A stretch of DNA of 64,000 nt from contig NZ_LNUV01000006.1 of assembly GCF_001512285.1 (NCBI RefSeq), positions 1,407,273 to 1,471,272 of the forward strand, in the 5' to 3' direction. Position numbers and translations under genes: made by a program. This document shows positions 9,212-17,373 of the stretch, piece by piece. Within the stretch, counting starts at the first letter, position 1, and every line of letters begins with the position of its first letter. The DNA comes from Arthrobacter sp. EpRS71 (GTDB lineage Bacteria > Actinomycetota > Actinomycetes > Actinomycetales > Micrococcaceae). The notes under the pieces are model-generated. The model did no database searches. It was not told where the DNA came from and was given only the letters and a program-made list of their open reading frames with translations.

Positions 9212-9229
9212 TGAACGAACGGTCGGTAA
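9212..9229. promoter_or_regulatory. Candidate TetR-type (PaaR-like) operator upstream of paaA
   Basis: The 18-base element is an imperfect inverted repeat: half-sites tgaacgaac and ggtcggtaa match in 6 of 9 positions when one is reversed. It lies 17 bases before the paaA ATG and directly abuts the ribosome site TTAGGAG. TetR-family PaaR repressors that respond to phenylacetyl-CoA bind palindromes rich in ACCG/CGGT. The assignment is by position and symmetry only; no paaR gene is in the window. Confidence 0.45.
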
Positions 9230-9245
9230 TTTATTAGGAGCAACC

Positions 9246-10241
9246 ATGGCATCGCAGAATCTGCAGTCAGTGCCCGCTGAGCTGTCCCCGGAAGAGCAGG
9301 AGCGGGAGGCAGCCGGACAGGCGTATTTTGATCGCATCATTTCGGAGGACTCGCGCATCGAACCGCGCGACTGGATGCCGGCGGCTTACCGCAAGACTTT
9401 GCTGCGCCAGATCTCGCAGCACGCCCACTCGGAAATCATTGGCATGCAGCCGGAAGCCAACTGGATCACCAGGGCCCCGAGCTTGAAGCGCAAGTCAATC
9501 CTCATGGCCAAGGTTCAGGACGAGGCCGGTCACGGCCTGTACCTGTACTCGGCCGCTGAGACCCTGGGCCAGTCCCGGGACCAGATGATGGAAGATCTGA
9601 TCGCCGGCAAAGCCCGGTACTCGTCCATCTTCAACTACCCCACCATCTCCTGGGCTGACATGGGAGCCATTGGCTGGCTTGTTGATGGCGCTGCCATCTG
9701 CAACCAAGTGCCCCTGTGCCGTGCCTCGTATGGCCCTTACGGTCGCGCAATGGTGCGCATCTGCAAGGAAGAGTCGTTCCACCAGCGCCAGGGTTTCGAG
9801 ATTCTGCTGGAACTCTCCAACGGCACGCCTGCACAGAAGCAGATGGCCCAGGATGCAGTGAACCGCTGGTACGCGCCGTCGCTGATGATGTTCGGCCCGC
9901 CGGATGACGATTCACCCAACTCCAAGCAGTCCATGGCCTGGAACATCAAGCGCTTCAGCAATGACGAGCTGCGCAGCCGGTTCGTGGGAATGATGGTGGA
10001 GCAGGTCCGTGTCCTCGGCCTGACCCTGCCTGATAAGGACATCCGTTTCAACGAAGAAACCAAGAAGTGGGAGCACGGACCCTTGGACTGGAACGAGTTC
10101 AAGGAAGTCCTGGCAGGCCGCGGCCCCTGCAACTCGCAGCGCGTCGAGCGCCGCCGTGAGGCCCACGAAAGTGGTGCCTGGGTGCGCGAAGCCGCAGTGG
10201 CCTACGCCCGCAAGCAAGCACAGAAAGAGAACGCAGCATAA
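9246..10241 (+). CDS. paaA: 1,2-phenylacetyl-CoA epoxidase, catalytic subunit PaaA
   Basis: 331 residues from the ATG preceded by TTAGGAG; an upstream in-frame extension to 9162 is not needed. The ferritin-like fold carries two ExxH motifs, EAGH at residues 93-96 and ESFH at 176-179, that with further Glu residues bind the di-iron centre. With PaaC, PaaB and the PaaE reductase it adds one oxygen atom across the ring of phenylacetyl-CoA to give the 1,2-epoxide. It is the first gene of a tightly packed operon: its stop shares one base with the paaB start. The palindrome immediately upstream suggests repression relieved by phenylacetyl-CoA. Confidence 0.96.
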   Translation: MASQNLQSVPAELSPEEQEREAAGQAYFDRIISEDSRIEPRDWMPAAYRKTLLRQISQHAHSEIIGMQPEANWITRAPSLKRKSILMAKVQDEAGHGLYLYSAAETLGQSRDQMMEDLIAGKARYSSIFNYPTISWADMGAIGWLVDGAAICNQVPLCRASYGPYGRAMVRICKEESFHQRQGFEILLELSNGTPAQKQMAQDAVNRWYAPSLMMFGPPDDDSPNSKQSMAWNIKRFSNDELRSRFVGMMVEQVRVLGLTLPDKDIRFNEETKKWEHGPLDWNEFKEVLAGRGPCNSQRVERRREAHESGAWVREAAVAYARKQAQKENAA

Positions 10242-10669
10242 TGGCTCCTCACGGTAACCCGGAAGCACCGGCCAGCGCCGCCAGCGAAATCAACCGCGAA
10301 GCCCCCAAGGTTGCGGCCACCACCAACGAAAGCACGACGACGAAACCTGCCTCGGGCCCGGCCGTCACCTCGCATGGTGCCACGGAAGAAACCCCGTGGT
10401 CCCTGTGGGAGGTCTTTGTCCGGTCCAGCCGCGGCCTGTCGCACGTGCATGCCGGTTCCCTGCACGCCCCGGATGCGGCCATGGCCCTCCGGAACGCCCG
10501 CGATCTTTACACGCGCCGCAATGAAGGCGTGTCCATCTGGGTGGTTCCGGCCGAGGCCATTTCCTCCAGCGATCCGGACTCCAAGGGTTCCTTCTTCGAG
10601 TCCCCGCAGGGCAAGGATTACCGCCACGCGACGTATTACACCAAGAGCGAAGGCGTGAAGCACCTGTGA
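10241..10669 (+). CDS. paaB: 1,2-phenylacetyl-CoA epoxidase subunit PaaB
   Basis: 142 residues, longer than the roughly 95 usual for PaaB. The family core starts near residue 50 (TPWSLWEVFVRSSRG, then SHVHAGSLHAPDAAMALRNARDLYTRR and EGVSIWVVP). The first 48 residues are a low-complexity Ala/Pro/Thr/Glu-rich tail. The annotated ATG is the only start that overlaps paaA in the ATAATG arrangement; there is no internal Met before the core, so the extension is probably translated. PaaB bridges PaaAC heterodimers in the epoxidase. Its TGA overlaps the GTG of paaC by 4 bases. Confidence 0.94.
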   Translation: MAPHGNPEAPASAASEINREAPKVAATTNESTTTKPASGPAVTSHGATEETPWSLWEVFVRSSRGLSHVHAGSLHAPDAAMALRNARDLYTRRNEGVSIWVVPAEAISSSDPDSKGSFFESPQGKDYRHATYYTKSEGVKHL

Positions 10670-11586
10670 CAAACACCAACGACACCGACTTCGCCATCGA
10701 TGGTCATGGCGACATCTCCGTGGGCGTCCACGGCGCCGGGGCATCCGGCGATGGCTCGGCCAGCGCTACCCGCATCACCCCGGGTAATGCGTTGCGTCCG
10801 GAGGACATCGCGCTCGAGATCCAAAGAGGGCAGGTCAAGCCCACCGAGGACGTTGCAGAGTTCGCCCTGCGCATCGGTGATGACGGCCTGATCCTCGCCC
10901 AGCGCTTGGGCTACTGGATTTCCCGGGCACCGGAACTCGAAGAAGACATCGCCCTCGGCAACATCGCACTGGACCAGCTGGGCCACGCGAGGTCGTTCCT
11001 CACGTACGCGGGCGCAGCCTGGGGCAAGTCCGAGGATGACCTCGCGTACTTCCGCCGCGAGCACGAGTTCCGTTCCGCACACCTGTTTGAGCAGCCCAAT
11101 GGCGACTTCGCGGCAACCATTGCCCGGCAGTTCATTGTGAGCTTCTACCAGTACCAGCTCTACACCCAGCTCATGGAGTCCACTGACGCCACCATCGCAG
11201 CCATCTCCGCGAAGGCTGTGAAGGAAGTGGATTACCACCGCGACCACAGCGCACAGTGGGTGCTTCGACTGGCTGGCGGCACGGATGAGTCCCGCGCACG
11301 CATCATCCAGGGCTTCAAGCTCGTGTGGCCGTATGTGGAAGAGCTCTTTGAGGACGATGAACTCACCACCCGCCTGGCAGCGGCCGGAGTCACTGTTCAA
11401 CCGTCCAGCCTCCGCACGGAATTCGATCGCCTCACCGGTGACATCATGGCTGAGGCCGAGCTGGAAATCCCCGGCGTCCCGCAGTCCTTGGGCGGCGGCC
11501 GGCGCGGAAAGCACTCCGAGTTCCTGGGTTACATCCTCGCTGAGATGCAGGTTCTGGCCCGCGAACACCCGGGCGCGAGCTGGTGA
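10666..11586 (+). CDS. paaC: 1,2-phenylacetyl-CoA epoxidase, structural subunit PaaC
   Basis: 306 residues from a GTG overlapping the paaB stop (GTGA). The ferritin-like core begins around residue 60 (EFALRIGDDGLILAQRLGYWI) and contains the family stretches LGNIALDQLGHARSF, FIVSFYQYQLY, AVKEVDYHRDH and GGGRRGKHSEFLGYIL. PaaC is the partner of PaaA in the catalytic heterodimer and normally does not hold iron. As in PaaB, the N-terminus carries a non-conserved Gly/Asp/Ser-rich extension of about 35 residues. The stop overlaps the paaD start, again as GTGA. Confidence 0.95.
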   Translation: MTNTNDTDFAIDGHGDISVGVHGAGASGDGSASATRITPGNALRPEDIALEIQRGQVKPTEDVAEFALRIGDDGLILAQRLGYWISRAPELEEDIALGNIALDQLGHARSFLTYAGAAWGKSEDDLAYFRREHEFRSAHLFEQPNGDFAATIARQFIVSFYQYQLYTQLMESTDATIAAISAKAVKEVDYHRDHSAQWVLRLAGGTDESRARIIQGFKLVWPYVEELFEDDELTTRLAAAGVTVQPSSLRTEFDRLTGDIMAEAELEIPGVPQSLGGGRRGKHSEFLGYILAEMQVLAREHPGASW

Positions 11587-12149
11587 CCAGCATGGCGACG
11601 CAGTCACGGACGCAGGAAATGACCGCTGAGCAGCGGGCCTGGGACATCGCGTCCACGGTCTGTGATCCGGAGATCCCTGTCCTCACCATTGAGGACCTGG
11701 GTATCCTGCGCGGCGTTCGCGTCTTCCCGACGCAAGCGGCAGGCCAGCACGACGGCGGCGCCTCAAGTACCGCCGTCGAGGTCACCATCACGCCCACGTA
11801 CTCGGGGTGCCCGGCGATGGACGCCATTGGTGACGATCTGCGGACGGCCTTCGTGAAAGAGGGCTACGCGAGTGTGCACGTCAACCTGGTGTTGTCTCCG
11901 GCGTGGACCACTGACTGGATGACCGAGTCCGGCAAGGCCAAGTTGGAGGAGTACGGGATCGCTCCGCCCAGTGGCACGGCTGCCGCAGGTGGCCACTCCG
12001 GTCCTGTGCGCCTGAGCCTCGCCGTCAAGTGTCCCCAGTGCAACTCGTTGAACACCAAGGAACTCACTCGCTTTGGTTCCACATCCTGCAAGGCGTTGTT
12101 CGTCTGCCAGGACTGCAAGGAACCGTTCGACTACTTCAAAGTCCTCTAA
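11583..12149 (+). CDS. paaD: PaaD, iron-sulfur/maturation protein of the phenylacetyl-CoA epoxidase
   Basis: 188 residues. The N-terminal half is a DUF59/MIP18-like domain (VCDPEIPVLTIEDLGILRGV, then TPTYSGCPAMDAI with the conserved Cys). The C-terminal part has a zinc-ribbon-like cluster: CPQC, a single Cys in TSCKALF, then CQDC. PaaD is needed for epoxidase activity in vivo and is thought to act in metal-centre assembly. The GTG at 11583 overlaps the paaC stop; an ATG three codons later is an alternative. A Gly/His/Ala-rich insert around residues 50-58 is not typical. Confidence 0.94.
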   Translation: MTSMATQSRTQEMTAEQRAWDIASTVCDPEIPVLTIEDLGILRGVRVFPTQAAGQHDGGASSTAVEVTITPTYSGCPAMDAIGDDLRTAFVKEGYASVHVNLVLSPAWTTDWMTESGKAKLEEYGIAPPSGTAAAGGHSGPVRLSLAVKCPQCNSLNTKELTRFGSTSCKALFVCQDCKEPFDYFKVL

Positions 12150-12159
12150 GGAAGCAGCC

Positions 12160-13365
12160 ATGACCACCGAAACACAGACGGCCAGCCGCCGTCGTGCGTC
12201 TTTCCATAACCTGACCGTCTCTGAAGTCCGGCGCCTGACGGACGATGCCATTGAGGTCACGTTTGGTGTTCCGGCCGAGCTTGCCGGTCAGTACGACTAC
12301 CTACCCGGCCAATACGTGGCCCTTCGCACCACGTTGCCGGATGAGCAGGGAGAGCCGCACGAGGTCCGCCGCAGTTACTCGATTTGCGCAGAGCCGCGCA
12401 GCTTCGAGGACGGCAGCAGCGAGATTCGTGTGGCCATCAAAAAGGATCTGGGCGGCCTCTTCTCCACCTGGGCCAACGCCGACCTCAAGGCCGGCGACGT
12501 CCTGGATGTCATGAGCCCGCAGGGTGCCTTCATTTCGCGGCACGGCAAGGACGGCGCGTCAGTCCAGCACAACGTCATGAACTCCATGAACCACCCGGAG
12601 GAGCTGGCGGGGGAGCCGGGTAACTTCGTGGCGATCGCGGCGGGATCGGGCATCACACCGGTCATCGCCATTGCGCGGACGCTGCTGGCAGCCAATCCGG
12701 AGACCACGTTCGATCTTGTGTACGCCAACAAAGCTGCCATGGACGTCATGTTCCTTGAAGAGCTGGCGGACCTGAAGGACAAGTACCCGTCACGCCTGGC
12801 GTTGCACCACGTGTTGTCCCGGGAGCAGCGCATTGCGCCCCTGATGACCGGGCGTATTGATTCCGAGAAACTGCAGGCGTTGCTCAGCAGTGCCATCCGT
12901 TCCGAGGATGTGGACGAGTGGTTCCTGTGCGGGCCGTTCGAGCTGGTCCAGTTGTGCCGTGACACCCTCGCTGCCCGCGGCGTGGAGCCTGAGCACGTGC
13001 GCTTTGAGTTGTTCACCACTGGCCGTCCGGACCGTCCCGAGGGCAACGCCGGCCGTCCTGTTGTGACAGACGAATCGCAGGACACGTACAAGATCACCTT
13101 CACCCTGGACGGGTTGACCGGCGATGTTGCCAGCCCCACCCACGCCCGCGAGTCCATCCTCAACGCGGCGTTGCGCGTCCGGCCGGACGTTCCGTTCGCG
13201 TGCGCCGGCGGTGTCTGTGGCACCTGCCGAGCCAAGCTGATCACCGGTACGGTGACCATGGATGAGAACTACGCCCTTGAACAGGACGAGCTGGATAAGG
13301 GCTACGTCCTCACCTGCCAGTCCCACCCCACCAGCGAAGAAGTTACCGTCGACTTCGACGTCTAA
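12160..13365 (+). CDS. paaE: Phenylacetyl-CoA epoxidase reductase PaaE
   Basis: 401 residues from the ATG after TAAGGAAG; the open frame extends to 12073 inside paaD but that part is not family-like. Three domains in order: FAD-binding barrel with RRSYSICAEP, NAD(P)-binding domain starting at AIAAGSGITPVIAI and ending at FLCGPFELV, and a C-terminal plant-type ferredoxin domain with the 2Fe-2S cysteines C348, C353, C356 and C386 (CAGGVCGTC...LTC). It passes electrons from NADPH to the PaaABC epoxidase. It is 10 bases downstream of paaD. Confidence 0.96.
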   Translation: MTTETQTASRRRASFHNLTVSEVRRLTDDAIEVTFGVPAELAGQYDYLPGQYVALRTTLPDEQGEPHEVRRSYSICAEPRSFEDGSSEIRVAIKKDLGGLFSTWANADLKAGDVLDVMSPQGAFISRHGKDGASVQHNVMNSMNHPEELAGEPGNFVAIAAGSGITPVIAIARTLLAANPETTFDLVYANKAAMDVMFLEELADLKDKYPSRLALHHVLSREQRIAPLMTGRIDSEKLQALLSSAIRSEDVDEWFLCGPFELVQLCRDTLAARGVEPEHVRFELFTTGRPDRPEGNAGRPVVTDESQDTYKITFTLDGLTGDVASPTHARESILNAALRVRPDVPFACAGGVCGTCRAKLITGTVTMDENYALEQDELDKGYVLTCQSHPTSEEVTVDFDV

Positions 13366-13373
13366 GGAGTCCC

Positions 13374-14153
13374 ATGATCGAGCTTTCCCTTGCCAACGGC
13401 ATTGCCGAAATCGTCCTCAACTACCCGGACAAGCTGAACTCGCTGGACGAGGACGCGCTTGCCCAGCTGGACAAAGCGTACGACGACGCTGCTGCCGCCG
13501 CCTCCCGCGGTGAGGTGCGGGCGCTGCTGCTTCGCGGAGAAGGCCGCGCCTTCTGTGCAGGCCGCGACATATCAGGTGTGACACCGGAAACTGATGATGC
13601 CCAGGCCTACCTCGGCGGACTCGTGGAGCCGCTGCTGAAGAAGATGGCTGCGTTCCCGGCGCCCACTTTTGCCGCCGCTCACGGTGCTTGTTTGGGGGTC
13701 GGGCTGGGATTGCTGTTGGCCACGGACGTTGTGTATGTGGCGGACAACGCCAAGTTCGGTTCACCCTTTGCCAAGCTGGGGGCCACGCTGGACTCGGGCG
13801 GGCACTGGTACTTTACGGAACGTCTGGGTATGCACCGCACGCTGGACCTGATCTACACCGCTGACCTCATGACCGGCGCCGAAGCTGTGGCGCAGGGGAT
13901 GTTCAGCAGGGCGATGCCGGCGGATGTTTTGCTGGAGGAGACGCGGGCCATCGTTTCCCGTGTTGCCGTCGGTGCCACCGAAGCCTTCAAGGCTTCGAAG
14001 GAACTCGTGGCCCACATTCGCGATCAACGCTTGGGCCTGTGGGCTTCCATGGCCGAGGAAAACTCGGAGCAGGCGCGGCTGTGCAAAACCGAGGACTACG
14101 CTGAGGGTTTCCGTGCGTTCCAGGAGAAACGGGCGCCGGTTTTCAAGGGCTAG
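13374..14153 (+). CDS. paaG: Enoyl-CoA hydratase/isomerase family protein, probably PaaG
   Basis: 259 residues with AAGGAG seven bases before the ATG and 8 bases after paaE, so part of the operon. Crotonase-fold landmarks are the oxyanion-hole segments AFCAGRDISG and HGACLGVGLGL. At the position where hydratases have catalytic Glu, this protein has GATLDSGG (D140), as in PaaG-type isomerases that open the ring epoxide of phenylacetyl-CoA to the oxepin. The C-terminal EGFRAFQEKRAPVFKG also fits PaaG. Other crotonase members (PaaF-like hydratase) remain possible. No paaZ, paaH, paaJ or paaK gene follows in this window. Confidence 0.75.
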   Translation: MIELSLANGIAEIVLNYPDKLNSLDEDALAQLDKAYDDAAAAASRGEVRALLLRGEGRAFCAGRDISGVTPETDDAQAYLGGLVEPLLKKMAAFPAPTFAAAHGACLGVGLGLLLATDVVYVADNAKFGSPFAKLGATLDSGGHWYFTERLGMHRTLDLIYTADLMTGAEAVAQGMFSRAMPADVLLEETRAIVSRVAVGATEAFKASKELVAHIRDQRLGLWASMAEENSEQARLCKTEDYAEGFRAFQEKRAPVFKG

Positions 14154-14196
14154 TGTCCTAACCCGCATGAGATCCAAACATTGATCGTGCGCCGAC

Positions 14197-14646
14197 TCAC
14201 CAACCAAAGGTGTTGGTGATGGCACGGTCGGTTTTGTAGTCGGCCTTATCCGGATAGGCCCAGCGCAGGATCTTGTACTCGCTTCCCCGCCGTATGGCTT
14301 CAATGACAACAAACTCTTGGTTTCCTGCCCGGTTGAACTCCAGCACTATCCCAAGCACGTCTTCTTTCCCCGGGATGAGTTGGTAGATCTTGGGAACCCA
14401 CATGATTGGCTCTTGGTCGGCCTGCTGCTTTGCAGCAGCTTCTGCTTCGCTTTTCTTGCACTCGTCCACGGTTTGTTCACTGGAGCTGTCCAGGTGGTCG
14501 CAAAATTTGCCGTTGTGGCCTGCCAATGAGTAGGCGAAGGTAGTTCCGAGGTCACTGGCTTTGGCGTTGTCGTGTCCTTGGGCGCATCCGCTCAAAATAA
14601 GGGTGGCCGCTGCAAACGATGCCACCGCTGTGAGGTACTTCTTCAT
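14197..14646 (-). CDS. Putative lipoprotein of unknown function
   Basis: 149 residues from the ATG that has GGGAG 10 bases upstream; the frame extends further but without a better start. MKKYLTAV starts a signal peptide with lipobox LSGC, so the mature protein should be a diacylglyceryl-modified surface protein. The rest has a small fold with a central Lys/Glu/Gln-rich helix (KKSEAEAAAKQQADQE) and a basic C-terminal part. Two Cys remain after the lipobox. I do not recognise the family. It is convergent with the paa operon and not obviously linked to it. Confidence 0.8.
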   Translation of the reverse strand: MKKYLTAVASFAAATLILSGCAQGHDNAKASDLGTTFAYSLAGHNGKFCDHLDSSSEQTVDECKKSEAEAAAKQQADQEPIMWVPKIYQLIPGKEDVLGIVLEFNRAGNQEFVVIEAIRRGSEYKILRWAYPDKADYKTDRAITNTFGW

Positions 14647-14737
14647 GTTGTGTTGCTCCCGTCGTCGAATTTCGCTGCGTTGATGCTGAGCCAGTGACCG
14701 GATGCCACCCCGACACCCCATTCAACTCGACGTTCCT

Positions 14738-15034
14738 TCACCAGACACGACAGGACATAGGCCTGCGATGGTGAGGTCTTGGCCCAGTCAGTATGAAACG
14801 GGCGGGGCCGAACCACTGCAGGTGGTAGGCGCTGCTGAAAAAGAGGGCCATCGCGAGCAAAAACGCGAGCAATGACGTAGCTGCGAGCCCAACGGCCCAA
14901 CTCCTTGTTGCTGTAAATCGGCGCGCTTGCGCAAATGACCCCACGTATTGCCTAACTTTTTGGCGGAAACCGCCCCCAATGGATCTCCCGCCAAACGGCA
15001 GTGGTTCACATGGTAGCCGGGGATGGACCATCAT
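14738..15034 (-). CDS. Possible small single-pass membrane protein
   Basis: 98 residues if the ATG at 15034 is used. There is one clear membrane segment (WAVGLAATSLLAFLLAMALFF) after a basic region (RQYVGSFAQARRFTATRS), followed by a short tail. No good ribosome site precedes the start, and the frame runs further upstream across the selO start, so the true beginning is uncertain. It may be a chance frame in the gap between the lipoprotein and selO. No family recognised. Confidence 0.3.
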   Translation of the reverse strand: MMVHPRLPCEPLPFGGRSIGGGFRQKVRQYVGSFAQARRFTATRSWAVGLAATSLLAFLLAMALFFSSAYHLQWFGPARFILTGPRPHHRRPMSCRVW

Positions 15035-15068
15035 TTCGCGCCGGGAACAGCATCTATATCCTTGAGAG

Positions 15069-16532
15069 ATGAGTGAAGTCGCGCATTCCACGGTCGCCTT
15101 CGAGGGACGTTTCGCCCGGGTGCTCCCGGAGATGGCCATTCCGTGGCGGGCGGAGGAAGCCCCGGACCCGCAGCTGCTGGTGCTCAACCAGCCACTCGCC
15201 GTCGAGCTTGGTTTTGATCCTGACTTTCTGCGGAGCCCGGAGGGCGTGCGGCTGCTGATCGGTAATGCCGTGCCGGAGGAAGCGACACCGGTGGCTCAGG
15301 GGTATTCGGGTCACCAGTTCGGTTTTTATTCACCGCGTTTGGGTGATGGGCGCGCGCTCCTGCTGGGTGAGGTTGCAGGCGCTGACGGGAAGCTCCTTGA
15401 CGTTCATCTCAAAGGCTCGGGTCGGACGCCGTTTGCCCGGAACGGGGATGGTCTGGCTGCGGTGGGTCCCATGCTGCGTGAATACATCGTGAGTGAGTCG
15501 ATGTACGCGCTGAACATTCCCACCACGCGCTCCCTTGCGGTTGTGGCAACAGGACGCCAGGTTCAGAGGGAAACTCTCCTGCCGGGTGCAGTCCTGACGC
15601 GCGTGGCCAGCAGTCACATCAGGGTGGGAAGCTTCCAATATGCCAGGGCCAGCAATGAACTGGATCTGCTCCGGCGCCTGGCTGATCATGCGATCGAACG
15701 CCACCACCCGTCGTCGGCCGGTGAAGGCAACCGTTACCTTGCACTCCTGAAGGGCGTCATTTCGGTCCAGGCGAAACTTCTGGCGCAGTGGATGCTGGTT
15801 GGATTCGTTCACGGAGTCATGAACACGGACAACATGACAGTGTCCGGCGAGACCATCGATTACGGTCCTTGCGCCTTCATGGAGGGTTTTGATCCTGGTG
15901 CGGTGTATAGCTCCATTGATGAAATGGGACGTTACGCCTACCGCAACCAGCCGTTGATAGCGGAGTGGAACCTCGCCCGTTTCGCCGAATCAATAGCCGT
16001 GTTGATCCACGAAGACGAGGAGCAGTCGGTGGCACTTGCCGTTGAGGCCCTCAACGGATTCCGCGAGGAGTACAGCGCCACCTGGTTCAGCGGCATGAAA
16101 GCAAAGTTGGGGTTGCCTGAGGAAATTGACGACGCCGTTGCCTCACCTTTGGTGGATGACCTCCTTCAGCTGGTTCAGGAGGCGCGCGCGGACTACACCT
16201 CGTTCTTCCGGAGCCTTGGCAAAGCGGCGCGAGGGGAAGCTGAGCGTGCACGCCGTCAGATCCTGGATCTGGCCGCGTTCGATTCATGGTTGGAACGGTG
16301 GCGGGAAGCCGCCCCGGATGCTGATGCCATGGACCGGGTCAACCCGATTTACATTCCACGCAACCACTTGGTGGAGGAAGCCCTTGCTGCCGCAACTGCG
16401 GGGGACACTGGCCCAACGGAGCAGCTGCTGGCTGCAGTATCTGACCCATACAGAGAACGTCCCGGTTTGGAAAAGTATGCCGAGCCTGCACCGGAGAGCT
16501 TCGGCCCGTACCGGACTTTCTGCGGGACATAG
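15069..16532 (+). CDS. selO: SelO (YdiU/UPF0061) protein adenylyltransferase
   Basis: 487 residues, ATG preceded by GAGAG. Family hallmarks in order: GYSGHQFGFYSPRLGDGRALLLGE, HLKGSGRTPFARNGDGLAAV, LREYIVSESM, VASSHIRVGSFQYA, GFVHGVMNTDNMTVSGETIDYGPCAF (the metal-binding Asn and Asp of the pseudokinase fold) and the C-terminal FCGT. In bacteria the last motif holds Cys in the position of selenocysteine in animals; here it is C485. SelO transfers AMP to Ser, Thr or Tyr of target proteins and is linked to redox stress. The gene is transcribed alone and ends in a strong hairpin. Confidence 0.95.
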   Translation: MSEVAHSTVAFEGRFARVLPEMAIPWRAEEAPDPQLLVLNQPLAVELGFDPDFLRSPEGVRLLIGNAVPEEATPVAQGYSGHQFGFYSPRLGDGRALLLGEVAGADGKLLDVHLKGSGRTPFARNGDGLAAVGPMLREYIVSESMYALNIPTTRSLAVVATGRQVQRETLLPGAVLTRVASSHIRVGSFQYARASNELDLLRRLADHAIERHHPSSAGEGNRYLALLKGVISVQAKLLAQWMLVGFVHGVMNTDNMTVSGETIDYGPCAFMEGFDPGAVYSSIDEMGRYAYRNQPLIAEWNLARFAESIAVLIHEDEEQSVALAVEALNGFREEYSATWFSGMKAKLGLPEEIDDAVASPLVDDLLQLVQEARADYTSFFRSLGKAARGEAERARRQILDLAAFDSWLERWREAAPDADAMDRVNPIYIPRNHLVEEALAAATAGDTGPTEQLLAAVSDPYRERPGLEKYAEPAPESFGPYRTFCGT

Positions 16533-16545
16533 GGCTGGCGCACTG

Positions 16546-16590
16546 CTGCAGGGCTGGCGACTCAGTCATGCGGGGTCGCCAGCCCTGCAG
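16546..16590. terminator. Strong 16-bp hairpin, probable bidirectional terminator
   Basis: Arms ctgcagggctggcgac and gtcgccagccctgcag are perfect reverse complements around a 13-base loop. It begins 14 bases after the selO stop and ends 10 bases before the stop of the 59-codon ORF on the other strand. No T-run follows on either side, so termination efficiency is uncertain, but its position between two convergent stops is typical. Confidence 0.75.
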
Positions 16591-16599
16591 CTGTTGGGT

Positions 16600-16779
16600 C
16601 TAGCTCCAGGCGGCCCGAACCACCATGTCTGCGCCCGCCGAGACATGATTGCCAGTGTGGCCTGCATCCAGAACGCAAATATCTTCGGCGCCGGATGTGT
16701 TTGTTGAAACGAGGCATTCTGCTGCCCTGAAACTTAGAAGGTCCACTGGCAGGTTGTCGCCTATTTGAAGTTCACTCAT
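16600..16779 (-). CDS. Small ORF of 59 residues, unknown function
   Basis: The ATG has AAAAAGGG six bases upstream, a good ribosome site. The protein begins MSELQIGDNLPVDLLSF and ends MVVRAAWS; it has two Cys (positions 22 and 35), no signal peptide and no membrane segment, and is acidic. The stop lies 10 bases from a perfect 16-bp hairpin shared with the convergent selO, which supports a genuine transcription unit. The MarR gene lies about 150 bases upstream on the same strand. The short acidic start followed by a Ser/Thr/Cys-containing second half could suit a leader-core peptide, but there is no modification enzyme next to it, so I assign no function. Confidence 0.55.
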   Translation of the reverse strand: MSELQIGDNLPVDLLSFRAAECLVSTNTSGAEDICVLDAGHTGNHVSAGADMVVRAAWS

Positions 16780-16932
16780 GATGCCCTTTTTGTTTGTCCG
16801 GGCATCACGTTAAGTGTGGGTAGCCCGGTTTGGTAGGGGAGAGAATTTTCCCCTGGAACGCCGGACTTCATCAGCGGATAACTCCATACTGCCTTGCTTG
16901 ACGGACTTTCGTCCACGCGGATGTGTTGATGC

Positions 16933-17349
16933 TCAGTTGAAATTTGCGTGTCGCACTATTGCCAGCAGCTCCTCGCGGAGGCCTTCGGAGTCCAGATCGA
17001 CCACCGAGAGTACGTTGTTCTCCTGGTTGCGGGACTGCTCCAGCAGCGTCAGGCCCAAGTTGGTGATGGATATCAGTTGGCTGCGGCGGTCGAAGCGGTT
17101 GGGTTGACGCAGGATGTAACCGCGCGCTTCCAACCTGGTGAGCAGCGGACCCATGGTTTGGGCTTGAACGCGGACGCTTCGGGCGAGTTCGCCGGGCGTA
17201 ACGGGTCCAGCGGTAGCCACGGCGTCAAGCGTCAGCACCGCCGGATAGGTCAACCCCAGAGGGCGTAATTTGTCGTTCCATGCCAGTTCCACAAGCCGCG
17301 CTGCCGTGGACAGCAGCCGGCTCGTTGGCCATCGTTCCATATCAGGCAT
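16933..17349 (-). CDS. MarR-family transcriptional regulator
   Basis: 138 residues, winged helix-turn-helix in the middle: GPVTPGELARSVRVQAQTMGPLLTRLEARGYI, then the wing RQPNRFDRRSQLISITNLG. The N- and C-terminal helices that form the dimer interface are present, so the protein looks complete. A palindrome lies about 25 bases upstream of its start, consistent with autorepression. The regulated partner is not obvious because nothing recognisable is divergently transcribed; the 59-codon ORF downstream could be in the same unit. Confidence 0.9.
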   Translation of the reverse strand: MPDMERWPTSRLLSTAARLVELAWNDKLRPLGLTYPAVLTLDAVATAGPVTPGELARSVRVQAQTMGPLLTRLEARGYILRQPNRFDRRSQLISITNLGLTLLEQSRNQENNVLSVVDLDSEGLREELLAIVRHANFN

Positions 17350-17373
17350 TCAGGCTCCCCAGGCTTTCACAGA

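Noticed and set aside
10636..11607. 323-codon open frame on the minus strand
   Set aside because: Antisense shadow of paaC caused by high GC third positions; no recognisable motif.
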